Assembly (NCBI RefSeq): GCF_014874065.1
Contig: NZ_JADBEE010000002.1
Location: forward strand, 496,001-560,000
DNA: 64,000 nucleotides
DNA from: Nesterenkonia halotolerans
Lineage (GTDB): Bacteria; Actinomycetota; Actinomycetes; Actinomycetales; Micrococcaceae
Direction: 5' to 3'
The number at the start of each line of letters is the position of its first letter. Within the stretch, counting starts at the first letter, position 1. The notes below the pieces were generated by a model that worked only from the letters and a program-made list of their open reading frames with translations, had not been told where the DNA came from and did no database searches. Positions 15,771 through 25,993 of the stretch are shown piece after piece. Both the position numbers and the translations under genes were made by a program.

Positions 15771-17238
15771 GGAAGTCCATTCCCGGGTCTTCGAGGGCAA
15801 CCTGACCATCGGCATCAACGATGCCGAGCGCATCCACCCGATGGACATCTCCATCTTCTATGAGGACTGGGTGGCCGAGTCAGTCCAGGCCGAAGGAATG
15901 CGTTCCCAGGCCTACGTCACTTCTACCGATTTGATGGCGCCGGGACGCAGAATCGTGAAGCTGCCTTTCCAGCCACTGAGCAACGATGAGGAAGACCTCA
16001 TCCTGCTGCGGTTCCAGAACCGCGAAGAGATCGCCATCGAGGAAGCCATCTTCCTCACCGCACTGGAGGTCGCCCGCACCGTCGCCGAGTCCAAGGGACG
16101 GACCCAGACCGTGTACATGGTGGGCTTCGACTTCACCCCCGCCTCCGGCCACGCCAAGTCCGCGACGACGACGTTCGCCCCGGACCTGGACAGTCGGCGG
16201 GCCGCGGGCATCGCGATGCAGGAGTATGTCCTCAGGAATGCCCTCTACACGCTGGAGGACTCCGAGCTGAGCGTGCACCACGTGGGCACCAAGGACTTCT
16301 CCAGCCTCGGACCTAAAGAGCTCAACGAACAGCACAACGTGTCCGTCACTGCGCCGGCTCAGCCAACCGTGCGCGCCGCAGCGCCCGAGACCCGTGGGGT
16401 GGAGGTCACCGCGGAGATCACGACCAACCACTTCGGGGATTTCGACCGGCTCGAGAAGCTTGTCCGCGCTGCCCATGAAGCCGGAGCAGACTGGGTGAAG
16501 GTGCAGAAACGCGATGTCGCCTCTTTCTACACCCGCGAGCAGCTGGCACAGCCCTACAGGTCCCCTTTCGGCTCCACCTTCGGCGAGTACCGCAATCAGT
16601 TGGAGCTCGACCACGAGGGATTCCGCTTCCTGGACGATCTATGTGCGGATCTCGGCATCGGCTGGTTCGCCTCAGTGCTCGACCAGCCCTCCTTTGAGTT
16701 CATGCTCGATCTCAACGTGCCGATGATCAAGCTGCCCTCCACGATCTCCGAGCACAAGCAGTACCTGAGCCACGTCGCTCAGCGATACACCGGATCACTT
16801 GTCCTCTCCACTGGCATGACCGACCACCGCTACGAGGAATGGGTCCTGGAGACCTTCAAGAAGCAGGACAAGCTCTATCTGCTGCACTGCAATTCCGCCT
16901 ATCCCACTCCCGATGAGCACACCAATGTGGGTGTGGTGCGGCATTACACCGAACTTGCCAAGGAACACCCGCAGATCGTCCCCGGATACTCGAGTCACGA
17001 TTTCGGATGGATGGCCTCAGCGCTTGCGGTCGCTGCTGGTGCGCGCATGGTCGAGAAACATGTGAAGCTCGGAAACACAGAATGGGCGCACTTCGATGCC
17101 GTCGCCGTGGACCTCAACAGCGATGATTTCACCGAGTACGTCGCCGCGATCCGCAAAGCCGAGGTGCTTGTGGGCTCCACCCAGAAACAAATCACGGACA
17201 GTGAACACCACAAGTACCAGGTGCCCTCGTCACGCTGA
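15667..17238 (+). CDS. NeuB-type nonulosonate synthase fused to an N-terminal DUF115-like domain
   Basis: A 523-residue two-domain protein. Residues about 1-215 begin with a Rossmann-like TIVILGKGPSAEEV loop, then NLTIGINDAERI and TVYMVGFDF, resembling the DUF115/MptE-like domain of glycan loci. Residues about 240-515 are a NeuB (PEP-dependent sialic acid synthase) barrel: VTAEITTNHFGDFDR, GADWVKVQKRD, IKLPSTISEHKQYL, LHCNSAYPTPDE, YSSHDFG and ARMVEKHVKL. NeuB enzymes condense PEP with a ManNAc-like sugar or sugar phosphate. The usual C-terminal antifreeze-like (SAF) domain is absent. The ATG at 15667 gives a 104-nt overlap with the IMPase gene. The sugar acceptor is unknown because no NeuC or legionaminate/pseudaminate genes are present. 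Confidence 0.85.
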   Translation: MTNRTTDDISSLAADIASRYTTDTIVILGKGPSAEEVHSRVFEGNLTIGINDAERIHPMDISIFYEDWVAESVQAEGMRSQAYVTSTDLMAPGRRIVKLPFQPLSNDEEDLILLRFQNREEIAIEEAIFLTALEVARTVAESKGRTQTVYMVGFDFTPASGHAKSATTTFAPDLDSRRAAGIAMQEYVLRNALYTLEDSELSVHHVGTKDFSSLGPKELNEQHNVSVTAPAQPTVRAAAPETRGVEVTAEITTNHFGDFDRLEKLVRAAHEAGADWVKVQKRDVASFYTREQLAQPYRSPFGSTFGEYRNQLELDHEGFRFLDDLCADLGIGWFASVLDQPSFEFMLDLNVPMIKLPSTISEHKQYLSHVAQRYTGSLVLSTGMTDHRYEEWVLETFKKQDKLYLLHCNSAYPTPDEHTNVGVVRHYTELAKEHPQIVPGYSSHDFGWMASALAVAAGARMVEKHVKLGNTEWAHFDAVAVDLNSDDFTEYVAAIRKAEVLVGSTQKQITDSEHHKYQVPSSR

Positions 17239-17315
17239 CCCTGGACCGAAAAAGGGCTTTGATAGCCTGACGCTCGGTTGTCTTACCCTCACCACGCTCA
17301 CGGGATCGCAGGTTT

Positions 17316-20300
17316 ATGAAGTTCAAGATTGTCAATTACCAGGCCCATCGAATCAGCGGCTGGGTCTATGACCCCGAGACGGATCAGGGCAATGCAGTTG
17401 TGGACCTTGTGGTCAACGGAGAGGCGGTCTCTGCGCTGACCTGCAACATCTTCCGCGATGAGCTCTCGGCTGAAGAATTCAGCACCCGGAACGTGGGCTT
17501 CCTCGGCACGCTCCCGCCCCAGTTCTGGACCGGTGAGGGACACGATGTCGCCCTCGTCCACCGTGGCTCAGGGCAGGTGCTTACTGAGACGCGGATGGAC
17601 ACCAACGACTCCCGGGTGGTCGGCGCAGACGACCTGAGTGCCGACTACAAGGTCACTGCAGAGGGGAAGGTCGCCGGGTGGGCCAGCGCCGAGAAGCAGC
17701 CGGCCTATGCACGCGTCACCGTGGATGGCACGGTCATCGATGAGGGACGGACTGATAGGCGAGAGCTCCCGTGGAAGCGTGGCTCACTGAAGTTCGATGC
17801 GCCGTTTGGGTTTATGCATGCCACCCAGATTCCGTCCACCTTCTTCGACAACCAGATGCACCGCGTGCAGGTCTTTGCAGGCAATTCGCCGCAGGCTCCC
17901 GTGCCGGTTCTGGACTACACGATCGAACTTGCGGCAGAACACAGCGACGCCGCGGCCCTAGAGGCCCAGCGGCTCCAGCAAGACGCTCCCGATACCTCTT
18001 CGACCTGGCTGAAGTCCCCCCGGATTCGTGAAGAGATCCGCGTGGAGCGCTTCGCGCTGACAGAGTGCTACGCGTCCATCACTTTGACAGGTGAGATCCA
18101 GCACCGCAGGCTCGTCCTGCGTCTGGGCGAGGCAGAAGTGATCCTGACAGCCGTGACAGAGCCTCCCGAGGGGGATCCGGAAGCTGCCGGTACCCAACGG
18201 TACGCGGGTGAGATCCCCCTTGAAGGACGGTTCTCCGAGTCTGTTCCGCTGTTCACGCCAGGTGCGGATGTCGCCAGTACCTATGACGTCCGGTTGGGGG
18301 ACACCACAGGCCGCCGACCGGCACGTCTCCCTGAGACTCTCGTGCAGGACACCACAGGTGACTTCCTGCTCTCTGAGACGGTGCTCGATGGCGGGGTCTT
18401 CACCGGCTGGGCCTTCCACACGGCGGGACTTGATTTCCCCGTAGAACTGGTCCTCCGCGAGATCACCAACACCGGGCAGACCGAGGTGCACCGCACGTCC
18501 GCCACACTGAAGAACAAGCATGCAAAGCTGCAGCATGGGATTCGAGAGGCTGGCTACGCGTTGGCGCTGCCATCCTCGGTCCTGGTTCGGCGAAGTGCCC
18601 ACCTGCAGCTCCTGGCGGTCCACGCCCGAGGCGAACGGGTCCTATGGGAAGACCGCGCCTTCTACGCCACCAACCATTTCCTGCTGGCTCAGGCCCTCCA
18701 GGCGTCCTCCTCTGCTCACGCCCTTGAGCTCCTGGGCAACGCCCGCAGGGCGGGACGTAAGAACTTCGTGGAATCATTCCTCGGAACCTATAAGCATTCT
18801 CGGGTCGGTATCACCCTCGACCAGCTGGAGACGGCGATAGCCGAGCAGAAGCAAAGTGCCGGTGCGACGCTTGAACCAGCTCACGGCGCGATCTGGTATT
18901 GGGTCCATGAGCTTCGCACCAACCCAGGCCGACTCAAGTGGTTCACCACCAATGCCATCCGCAACCGCAACGGTGGCGCCCGAGACGTGCTTGCCTACGC
19001 AGCCTCCAAGGGCCGCTACGAGTTCGGCCAGCTTCATGGGATCCTCGAGTCCTACCGCGCCGGTCTCTTCAAGGATGCGGCTGGGCAGATGCTCGTAGAC
19101 GAGCACTGGAAGTCGGGCATATTGGCCATGGCCCAGTTCCTCTTCGCTGCTCCCCGAGACGAGACGGACCAGCTCGACGCGCTGACGCTCTACTCCATGA
19201 TCGAGGAGTGGCGTGGAGTGGTAGATATCAAGGGCGCGGACCGCGCCTTCTATGGTGACCTGCTCCGCTGGCGCGGCGAATTCGAGGAATCGGCACGAGT
19301 CCTCACCGCCGAAGACCGTGACGCGCAGCATGACTACTCGCAGAACCTGTTGGCGCTCAATGCCGTGAATCCGCACGTCACAGGAATCTCCAGCTACGCC
19401 GATGCGTGGCTGGCTGGCTTCAATGAGCTTCTGGAGGAGGACGGGGTTGCCCCGATCTCAATCCGGGACGACCACATTAGCTTCTACAACGTCACCACCA
19501 ATCTGCCACCGGCGCCCACTGGCGATGACGCGCCGTTGGTCACCGTGATCATGCCGATCTACGAACCTAGCGCGGCCACCAACGTCGCAGTGGACTCCCT
19601 GCTGCGTCAGACCTGGCGAAACCTTGAGATCATCATGATCGACGATTGCTCCCCTGAGCGGGACGAACATGGCCGGCCCACGGCATACCGTCAGCAGCTG
19701 GAGGACCTCGCAGCCCGAGATCCCCGAATCCGACTGGTTCTGAATGAGGTCAACCGCGGGTCCTACTCCGTTCGCAACGAAGCACTGGACCTCGCCACGG
19801 GCGATTTGATCACCGTGGCGGACAAGGACGACTGGCACCACCCGCAGCAGATTGAGCTCCAGGTTCGAGACTTCCAGGCGTCCCCGGAGCGTGTGGCCAA
19901 CATGACCAACTGGGTCCGGGTGGATGAACAGCTCAGCTTCGTGCTCCGTTCCGCGACGGGACGGGTGGTCTACCCCTCCATGGCCTCGCTCATGTTCCGA
20001 CGCGACCCGGTGCTGACCGACCTTGGCTACTGGGACACCGTTAGAAAATCTGGGGACTCTGAGTTCAAGAGCCGCATCGAGAACTACTACGGAATCAACG
20101 TGGAGCCCATCACTAGGGCACCTCTGGCCTTCGCCTTAATGGACGGGGCAAACCTCACCCGAGATGACATGGGAGTCGGTTACCTCGCACCAGAACGCCG
20201 GGCGTACCTTCGTGGTTACAAGAGCTGGCATCGAGAGATCCGAGAGTCAGATGAGTCGCCCTACATGCCGAAGGCGCCCCAGGAGCGTCGCTTCGTCGCG

Positions 20301-21413
20301 CCTGCTCCGTATCTGCCGGGAACCCGACGGGAAGGGCCGGCGCAGTACGATGTGGTCTTCGCTTCGGAGTTCGGCTTCCTCGCCGGAAACTCCACCTCTC
20401 TCTTCAATGAGATCTCGGTCTGTCTGAACGCGGGATTGCGGGTGGGCGTGATCCCGTTCCAGAACGGACTGATCCCCTCGGCGTCCAAGCGGCAGTTCAG
20501 CCGCAAAATCGATGACCTGGTGCTCACGGGACAAGTGGATCGGTTGTCCCTGGACACCGTGGCCGAAGCTGACCTTCTTGTAGTGCGGTGGCCCACGGCT
20601 GTGCAGATGGTTCCCGATATGGTTGCCGGACTCAAGCCGCAGAGAGCGGTCATCGTGTCCAACCACCCGCCATTCGAGCCGAGCGGGGAACGGCGCAGCT
20701 ACGACATCGGAGTCGTGACTCGAAATATCGAAAGGCTATTCGGCGTGCGACCTCTCTGGGCTCCGCAGAGCGAGCAGATTGGAGCCATGATCTCCCCGCT
20801 CATGCCCGCGTCAGATATGACGAGCTTTTCCTGGAAGGGGATCATCGAGCTCAAAGAGCAGGCGACCCAGAATCGCTTCAGGGCGGGTCGGCCAACCATC
20901 GGGCGGCACGCACGCGACGACGCAGCGAAGTGGCCCTCGGATCGCAAAGTCTTCAAACAGGTGTACCCAGCCGATGGGTCAGCCAACGTCTGCATCCTCG
21001 GTGGCACCAAGGTGCCCGTGCAAAAGGGCTTCCTCTCAAAGAACCCGCCCTCCTGGGAGGTCTACGCGTTCAACGAGATCACCGTGGACGAGTACTTGGC
21101 GGAGAAGCTGGACTTCTTCGTGTATTTCCACAGTGACGGCTGGCTTGAGGCATTTGGCATGGCGATCCTGGAGGCGATGAGCTATGGCGTGGTCTGCGTG
21201 CTGCCACGGCACTTCGAACCAGTGTTTAAGGACGCGGCGATCTACGCGGGACCAGACCAAGTCACTGACGTCATCAACGAGCTGTGGGACTCGCGGCGGT
21301 ACGCAGAGCAGCAACAGCGCGCTGTGAGATTCATCGAAGAGGAATGTACTCCGGAGGCGTACCTAAGGCGCCTAGCCGGTCTAGGCGTACAGGTGAAAAA
21401 CAATGAAGGCTAA
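17316..21413 (+). CDS. Giant multidomain glycosyltransferase (GT2 plus C-terminal GT4-like)
   Basis: A 1365-residue protein. Residues 1-about 440 are beta-rich and unfamiliar, with repeated modules of the type VxGWxxxxxxxP (for example KISGW-like and TGWAFHTAG) that may bind glycan. Residues about 440-720 are helical. A GT2 domain starts near residue 741 (LVTVIMPIYEPSAATNVAVD, then IIMIDDCSPERD and TVADKDDWHHPQQIE). The end (about 1010-1360) resembles a GT-B/GT4 half, with FVYFHSDGWLEAFGMAILEA and GVVCVLPRHFEPVF. It is probably a bifunctional polymerase or sequential transferase for the surface polymer. A shorter relative lies at 36298-38796. Its stop overlaps the next gene by 11 bp. Confidence 0.85.
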   Translation: MKFKIVNYQAHRISGWVYDPETDQGNAVVDLVVNGEAVSALTCNIFRDELSAEEFSTRNVGFLGTLPPQFWTGEGHDVALVHRGSGQVLTETRMDTNDSRVVGADDLSADYKVTAEGKVAGWASAEKQPAYARVTVDGTVIDEGRTDRRELPWKRGSLKFDAPFGFMHATQIPSTFFDNQMHRVQVFAGNSPQAPVPVLDYTIELAAEHSDAAALEAQRLQQDAPDTSSTWLKSPRIREEIRVERFALTECYASITLTGEIQHRRLVLRLGEAEVILTAVTEPPEGDPEAAGTQRYAGEIPLEGRFSESVPLFTPGADVASTYDVRLGDTTGRRPARLPETLVQDTTGDFLLSETVLDGGVFTGWAFHTAGLDFPVELVLREITNTGQTEVHRTSATLKNKHAKLQHGIREAGYALALPSSVLVRRSAHLQLLAVHARGERVLWEDRAFYATNHFLLAQALQASSSAHALELLGNARRAGRKNFVESFLGTYKHSRVGITLDQLETAIAEQKQSAGATLEPAHGAIWYWVHELRTNPGRLKWFTTNAIRNRNGGARDVLAYAASKGRYEFGQLHGILESYRAGLFKDAAGQMLVDEHWKSGILAMAQFLFAAPRDETDQLDALTLYSMIEEWRGVVDIKGADRAFYGDLLRWRGEFEESARVLTAEDRDAQHDYSQNLLALNAVNPHVTGISSYADAWLAGFNELLEEDGVAPISIRDDHISFYNVTTNLPPAPTGDDAPLVTVIMPIYEPSAATNVAVDSLLRQTWRNLEIIMIDDCSPERDEHGRPTAYRQQLEDLAARDPRIRLVLNEVNRGSYSVRNEALDLATGDLITVADKDDWHHPQQIELQVRDFQASPERVANMTNWVRVDEQLSFVLRSATGRVVYPSMASLMFRRDPVLTDLGYWDTVRKSGDSEFKSRIENYYGINVEPITRAPLAFALMDGANLTRDDMGVGYLAPERRAYLRGYKSWHREIRESDESPYMPKAPQERRFVAPAPYLPGTRREGPAQYDVVFASEFGFLAGNSTSLFNEISVCLNAGLRVGVIPFQNGLIPSASKRQFSRKIDDLVLTGQVDRLSLDTVAEADLLVVRWPTAVQMVPDMVAGLKPQRAVIVSNHPPFEPSGERRSYDIGVVTRNIERLFGVRPLWAPQSEQIGAMISPLMPASDMTSFSWKGIIELKEQATQNRFRAGRPTIGRHARDDAAKWPSDRKVFKQVYPADGSANVCILGGTKVPVQKGFLSKNPPSWEVYAFNEITVDEYLAEKLDFFVYFHSDGWLEAFGMAILEAMSYGVVCVLPRHFEPVFKDAAIYAGPDQVTDVINELWDSRRYAEQQQRAVRFIEEECTPEAYLRRLAGLGVQVKNNEG

Positions 21414-22251
21414 GAAGACATCGATCAAGCACCTGGATAGCGTTCCACGCCACAGCTGGGAGGGACCTCAGGACCTCGATGTCGAGGAACGGGGTCTTTA
21501 CACAGAGCATCTCGACGGTGAGCAGTACGATTTCATCTTCGCTCCCAAGCCTGAAACGGGCCGCCTCATCGTGTTCTTCTCCGGAGATGCTCGGCGCAGC
21601 AAATTTGAGCCGCCAGTGTTCCAGCGGTGGAGCTGGGCATCGAAGTTTCCGGCAAGCTGCCTGTACTTCTCAGACCCGGCCCTTTACCACCACTCCAACC
21701 TTGGACTCGCATGGTACGCGGGGAACAACCACGGCGATTACCTAGAACACATCGCCAAGATCACCCGATCTATCGTCCAGCGAATGGGAACAGCGCATGG
21801 TCAGGTTTTTTCCTACGGCTCCAGTGGTGGCGGATTTGCTGCTCTCCGATTTGCGCGGTATTTCAAGGGCCTGCGGGTGATCGCAATCAATCCCCAGACG
21901 GACCTCTGGGCGTATCCGGTGAAGTGGACCAACCGCTTGGCCAGAGCTTGCTATGACGCGAAAACCCTTGGCGATGTCCCCGTGGATCAGCAGTACAAGT
22001 TCTCGGCCCTGGATCCAGCCGTGCTCCACGGTGCCCGCGGAATTTTCCTCGGGCAGAATGAGCAGGACCGGGATCACTACGAGAAGCACTTCGAGCCGTT
22101 CAATGACTACGTTGAGAGTCTCGGACTCCGCGACAGACTCACCAGCCGGGTCTTCTCCGACGCCTCAGGACACGCTGGCGCGGAGAACCAAGAGACGTTC
22201 GACGAAATTATCGGTTTTCTGAAAGCGCCCGAGCCTGAAGCGAAGGAGTAA
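21403..22251 (+). CDS. Alpha/beta hydrolase-like protein of the glycopolymer locus (paralogue 1)
   Basis: A 282-residue protein with a nucleophile elbow GSSGGGFAALRFARYF (about residues 140-155), a preceding LIVFFSGDARR strand and a candidate catalytic His in DASGHAGAE near the C-terminus. This fits an alpha/beta-hydrolase or acyl-transferase (Asp2-like) fold. It overlaps the giant glycosyltransferase by 11 bp, so the products are made together. A related protein at 35374-36246 shares GSSGGGFAAL and the AINPQT/AFNAQT segment. It may add or remove acyl groups on the polymer; no substrate can be read from sequence. No signal peptide is visible. Confidence 0.7.
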   Translation: MKAKKTSIKHLDSVPRHSWEGPQDLDVEERGLYTEHLDGEQYDFIFAPKPETGRLIVFFSGDARRSKFEPPVFQRWSWASKFPASCLYFSDPALYHHSNLGLAWYAGNNHGDYLEHIAKITRSIVQRMGTAHGQVFSYGSSGGGFAALRFARYFKGLRVIAINPQTDLWAYPVKWTNRLARACYDAKTLGDVPVDQQYKFSALDPAVLHGARGIFLGQNEQDRDHYEKHFEPFNDYVESLGLRDRLTSRVFSDASGHAGAENQETFDEIIGFLKAPEPEAKE

Positions 22252-22281
22252 ATCTGCGCTCGCCGTGACGGCGGGCTACAC

Positions 22282-23706
22282 CTACTCGGTACTCGAACCC
22301 AAGTAGTCGCGGAGCATTTCAAACTGGTCGGCAGGCCGGAAACCAGTGGACTCGATCTTGCTCAGATCGAACGTGGCATTGCGGGGCCGGGGCGCCGCGC
22401 TTGCTTTGTCGGCGAAAAACTCTTCCGTCGTCACCGGCTTCACATCCTGGGGGTTGTGGCCGGTCAGCGCATAAACGCTCTGCGCCACGTTGGACCAGCT
22501 GACGACATCGCCAGCGTTGGACACGTTGTAGGTTCCATACGGCGCACCCTGGTCGAGCAGATGGGCAATGGCACGTGCGATCTCGGTCGCGAAGCTCAGT
22601 CTTCCGAACTGATCGGCAACGACGGTGGGGCTGATTCCGCGTTCTGCGAGGGCTGACATGGTCCTGACGAAGTTCTTGCCATCGCCAATGACCCAGGACG
22701 TGCGCAGGATGTAGTGCTTCGGTGTGATGCTGACGGCGTAGTCACCGGCCGCTTTGGACTGCCCGTAGACCCCCAGGGGAGTGAACGGTTCATCCTCAAC
22801 GTGGAGCCGCTGGGAGCCGTCGAAGACGTAGTCGGTGGAGACATGGACGAGTGTCAGTCTGTGTTCAGAGGCGATTCGGGAAAGCAGTGTCGGACCAGCA
22901 GCGTTCGCAACCCAAGCCCGCTGACGGCCGTCTGCTGTCTCCGCGTCGTCGACCGCCGTGAATGCGGCTGCATTGACCACAGTGGTGTATTGAGACCAAT
23001 CAACCGCGTGGACAGAGTCGGGTTGGGCCAGGTCGACGACATCCCGACCTACTACTTCTACGTCAGATCGGCTCTCCCAAAGCTCAGCGAGCGCCACGCC
23101 CAGTTGGCCAGATGCACCGATCACCAGAGTCTTGCGCTGCTTCATGGGGGTCACGGCCTCGAGGCGAGGGTGCGCTAGATCCTTGGCTGACAGTTCTCCG
23201 TTCCCTAGCGACAGTGGCCAGGGGATCGCGGCAGTCTCGTCCGCCAGGTTCAGGAAGGTGTACTGGTCCTGGGCAGACGCAGACCAGTGGTCGTTGACCA
23301 GGTAGGTGTATGCCGTGTCGTCTTCCAGAGCTTGAAATGCGTTGCCCACACCTCGTGGAACGAACACGGCGACTGAAGGGTCTATCTCACACCAGTACGT
23401 GGCACCGAACGAGTCACCTTCACGCAGATCCACCCATGCGCCGAACACCCGACCAGTAGCCACAGAGATGTACTTGTCCCAGGGTTCCGCGTGGATTCCG
23501 CGCGTAACACCTCGCGAAGCGTTGAAGGAGATGTTGTTCTGGACCGGGCCGAAATCGTCGAGGCCGAGCGTCGTCATCTTCTCGCGTTGCCAGTTCTCTT
23601 TGAACCATCCACGAGCGTCACCGTGGACTGGGAGGTCGATGACTTTAAAGCCAGGGATAGGCGTCTCTCGGACGGACAGCGACTTACCGGTGTGCAGTGA
23701 GGTCAT
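22282..23706 (-). CDS. Bifunctional dTDP-4-dehydrorhamnose 3,5-epimerase/reductase (RmlC-RmlD fusion)
   Basis: A 474-residue fusion that performs the last two steps of dTDP-L-rhamnose synthesis. Residues about 1-185 are RmlC-like (GDARGWFKENWQREKM, RGVTRGIHAEPWDKYISVA, FVPRGVGNAFQAL). Residues about 188-474 are an RmlD-type short-chain reductase (TLVIGASGQLGVAL, VNAAAFTAVDDAE, VSTDYVFDG, YGQSKAAGD). This fusion is common in Micrococcaceae and relatives. The ATG at 23706 has an AGAAGG ribosome binding site. Together with rmlB just upstream and rmlA divergent, the rhamnose pathway is complete here. Confidence 0.93.
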   Translation of the reverse strand: MTSLHTGKSLSVRETPIPGFKVIDLPVHGDARGWFKENWQREKMTTLGLDDFGPVQNNISFNASRGVTRGIHAEPWDKYISVATGRVFGAWVDLREGDSFGATYWCEIDPSVAVFVPRGVGNAFQALEDDTAYTYLVNDHWSASAQDQYTFLNLADETAAIPWPLSLGNGELSAKDLAHPRLEAVTPMKQRKTLVIGASGQLGVALAELWESRSDVEVVGRDVVDLAQPDSVHAVDWSQYTTVVNAAAFTAVDDAETADGRQRAWVANAAGPTLLSRIASEHRLTLVHVSTDYVFDGSQRLHVEDEPFTPLGVYGQSKAAGDYAVSITPKHYILRTSWVIGDGKNFVRTMSALAERGISPTVVADQFGRLSFATEIARAIAHLLDQGAPYGTYNVSNAGDVVSWSNVAQSVYALTGHNPQDVKPVTTEEFFADKASAAPRPRNATFDLSKIESTGFRPADQFEMLRDYLGSSTE

Positions 23707-23734
23707 GGTCGGCCTTCTTTCGTGGAGCTGGGGG

Positions 23735-24775
<1,041 letters not shown>

Positions 24776-24857
24776 CTAGGGTCGTCGAACCTCACTGTCC
24801 CAAGTAGAGTGTGTCCGATATAAACGGTTCGGCAAGATACGGGAGAGTCCGATCGAC

Positions 24858-25736
24858 ATGGCGAGAAAAGGCATAATTTTAGCGGGAGGCTCCGGGACGA
24901 GACTCCACCCAGTGACAAGGGGCGTCTCTAAGCAGTTGCTGCCCGTATACGACAAGCCGATGATTTATCACCCCCTCTCGGTTCTGATGCTCGCAGGCAT
25001 CAAAGAGATACTGATAATTTCCACGCCTGAGGACCTGCCACAGTACCGACGGCTGCTCGGAGACGGGGAGGACTTCGGTATCAACCTTCAGTACGCCGAA
25101 CAGCCTGCGCCAGACGGTCTCGCACAAGCTTTCCTGATCGGGGAGGACTTCATCGGGGCCGATCCTGTTTGTCTGGTGTTGGGCGACAACATCTTCCATG
25201 GACAGCATTTCTCGGAACAGCTCAGTCGGGCATCCGAGCGACCCTCGGGTGCCACAGTATTCGGGTACCTAGTCAAGGACCCCGAGCGTTTCGGCGTCGT
25301 GGAGTTCGACCAGGACGGCCATGCACTATCCATCCAGGAGAAGCCTGCGCATCCGAAATCACCGTATGCGGTAACCGGTCTCTACTTCTATGACAACGAT
25401 GTGGTTGACATCGCCAAGCAGGTGAGACCATCGGCGCGGGGGGAGCTTGAGATTACCAGTGTCAACACGGTTTACCTGGAACGCGGAACTCTGACAGTCG
25501 AGAAACTCGGGCGGGGTTTCGCCTGGCTTGACACCGGGACTCACGAGAGCCTCCTCGAGGCAGGACAATACGTCGCTGCTATAGAAAAGCGTCAAGGCTT
25601 AAAGGTGGCGTGCCTAGAGGAGATCGGCTGGGAGAAGGGTTGGATATCTGATCAACACTTTGAGCAATCGGGAAGAGGGCAATCGAAAACGGATTACGGC
25701 CAATACATACTTAGGCGAGCTTTAGAAAAATTTTAA
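24858..25736 (+). CDS. rmlA: Glucose-1-phosphate thymidylyltransferase
   Basis: A full-length 292-residue RmlA. The nucleotide-binding loop [20 protein letters not shown] is followed by [29 protein letters not shown], and [18 protein letters not shown]. It makes dTDP-glucose from dTTP and glucose-1-phosphate, the first step of dTDP-rhamnose synthesis. GGGAGAG about 10 nt upstream of the ATG is the ribosome binding site. Codon use drifts towards AT near its 3' end, where the AT-richer insert begins. Confidence 0.95.
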   Translation: MARKGIILAGGSGTRLHPVTRGVSKQLLPVYDKPMIYHPLSVLMLAGIKEILIISTPEDLPQYRRLLGDGEDFGINLQYAEQPAPDGLAQAFLIGEDFIGADPVCLVLGDNIFHGQHFSEQLSRASERPSGATVFGYLVKDPERFGVVEFDQDGHALSIQEKPAHPKSPYAVTGLYFYDNDVVDIAKQVRPSARGELEITSVNTVYLERGTLTVEKLGRGFAWLDTGTHESLLEAGQYVAAIEKRQGLKVACLEEIGWEKGWISDQHFEQSGRGQSKTDYGQYILRRALEKF

Positions 25737-25993
25737 ACTATTATGTACGTCGTCCTTGTAATGATTTTAGAAAGATTTGTTCAATTTTAGAAATAACTTT
25801 AGAACACCCAGCGGGTGATTACGTGCGCTCAACTTGGGATTCTCCGACCCCGATTACGCCGCCACATTGAGACAGTCCAAGCGATATCCAGCATTCTGCC
25901 GCGCGCAGACGGTCCGACGTTCAGATATGTCGTAAGCTAAGCCAGGACTCGTAAAGACAATCAATAGAGCTCATCAGAGGAGCGGGAGAGCAA
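25737..25993. other. AT-rich intergenic region at the edge of a compositional island
   Basis: About 257 bp, AT-rich over its first 60-80 bp, separating rmlA from the two AT-richer glycosyltransferase genes. I see no coding frame with a start signal. A promoter for the GT4 gene should be here but no single -35/-10 pair stands out. The ribosome binding site of that gene (GGGAGAG) is at the right edge. Confidence 0.5.
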
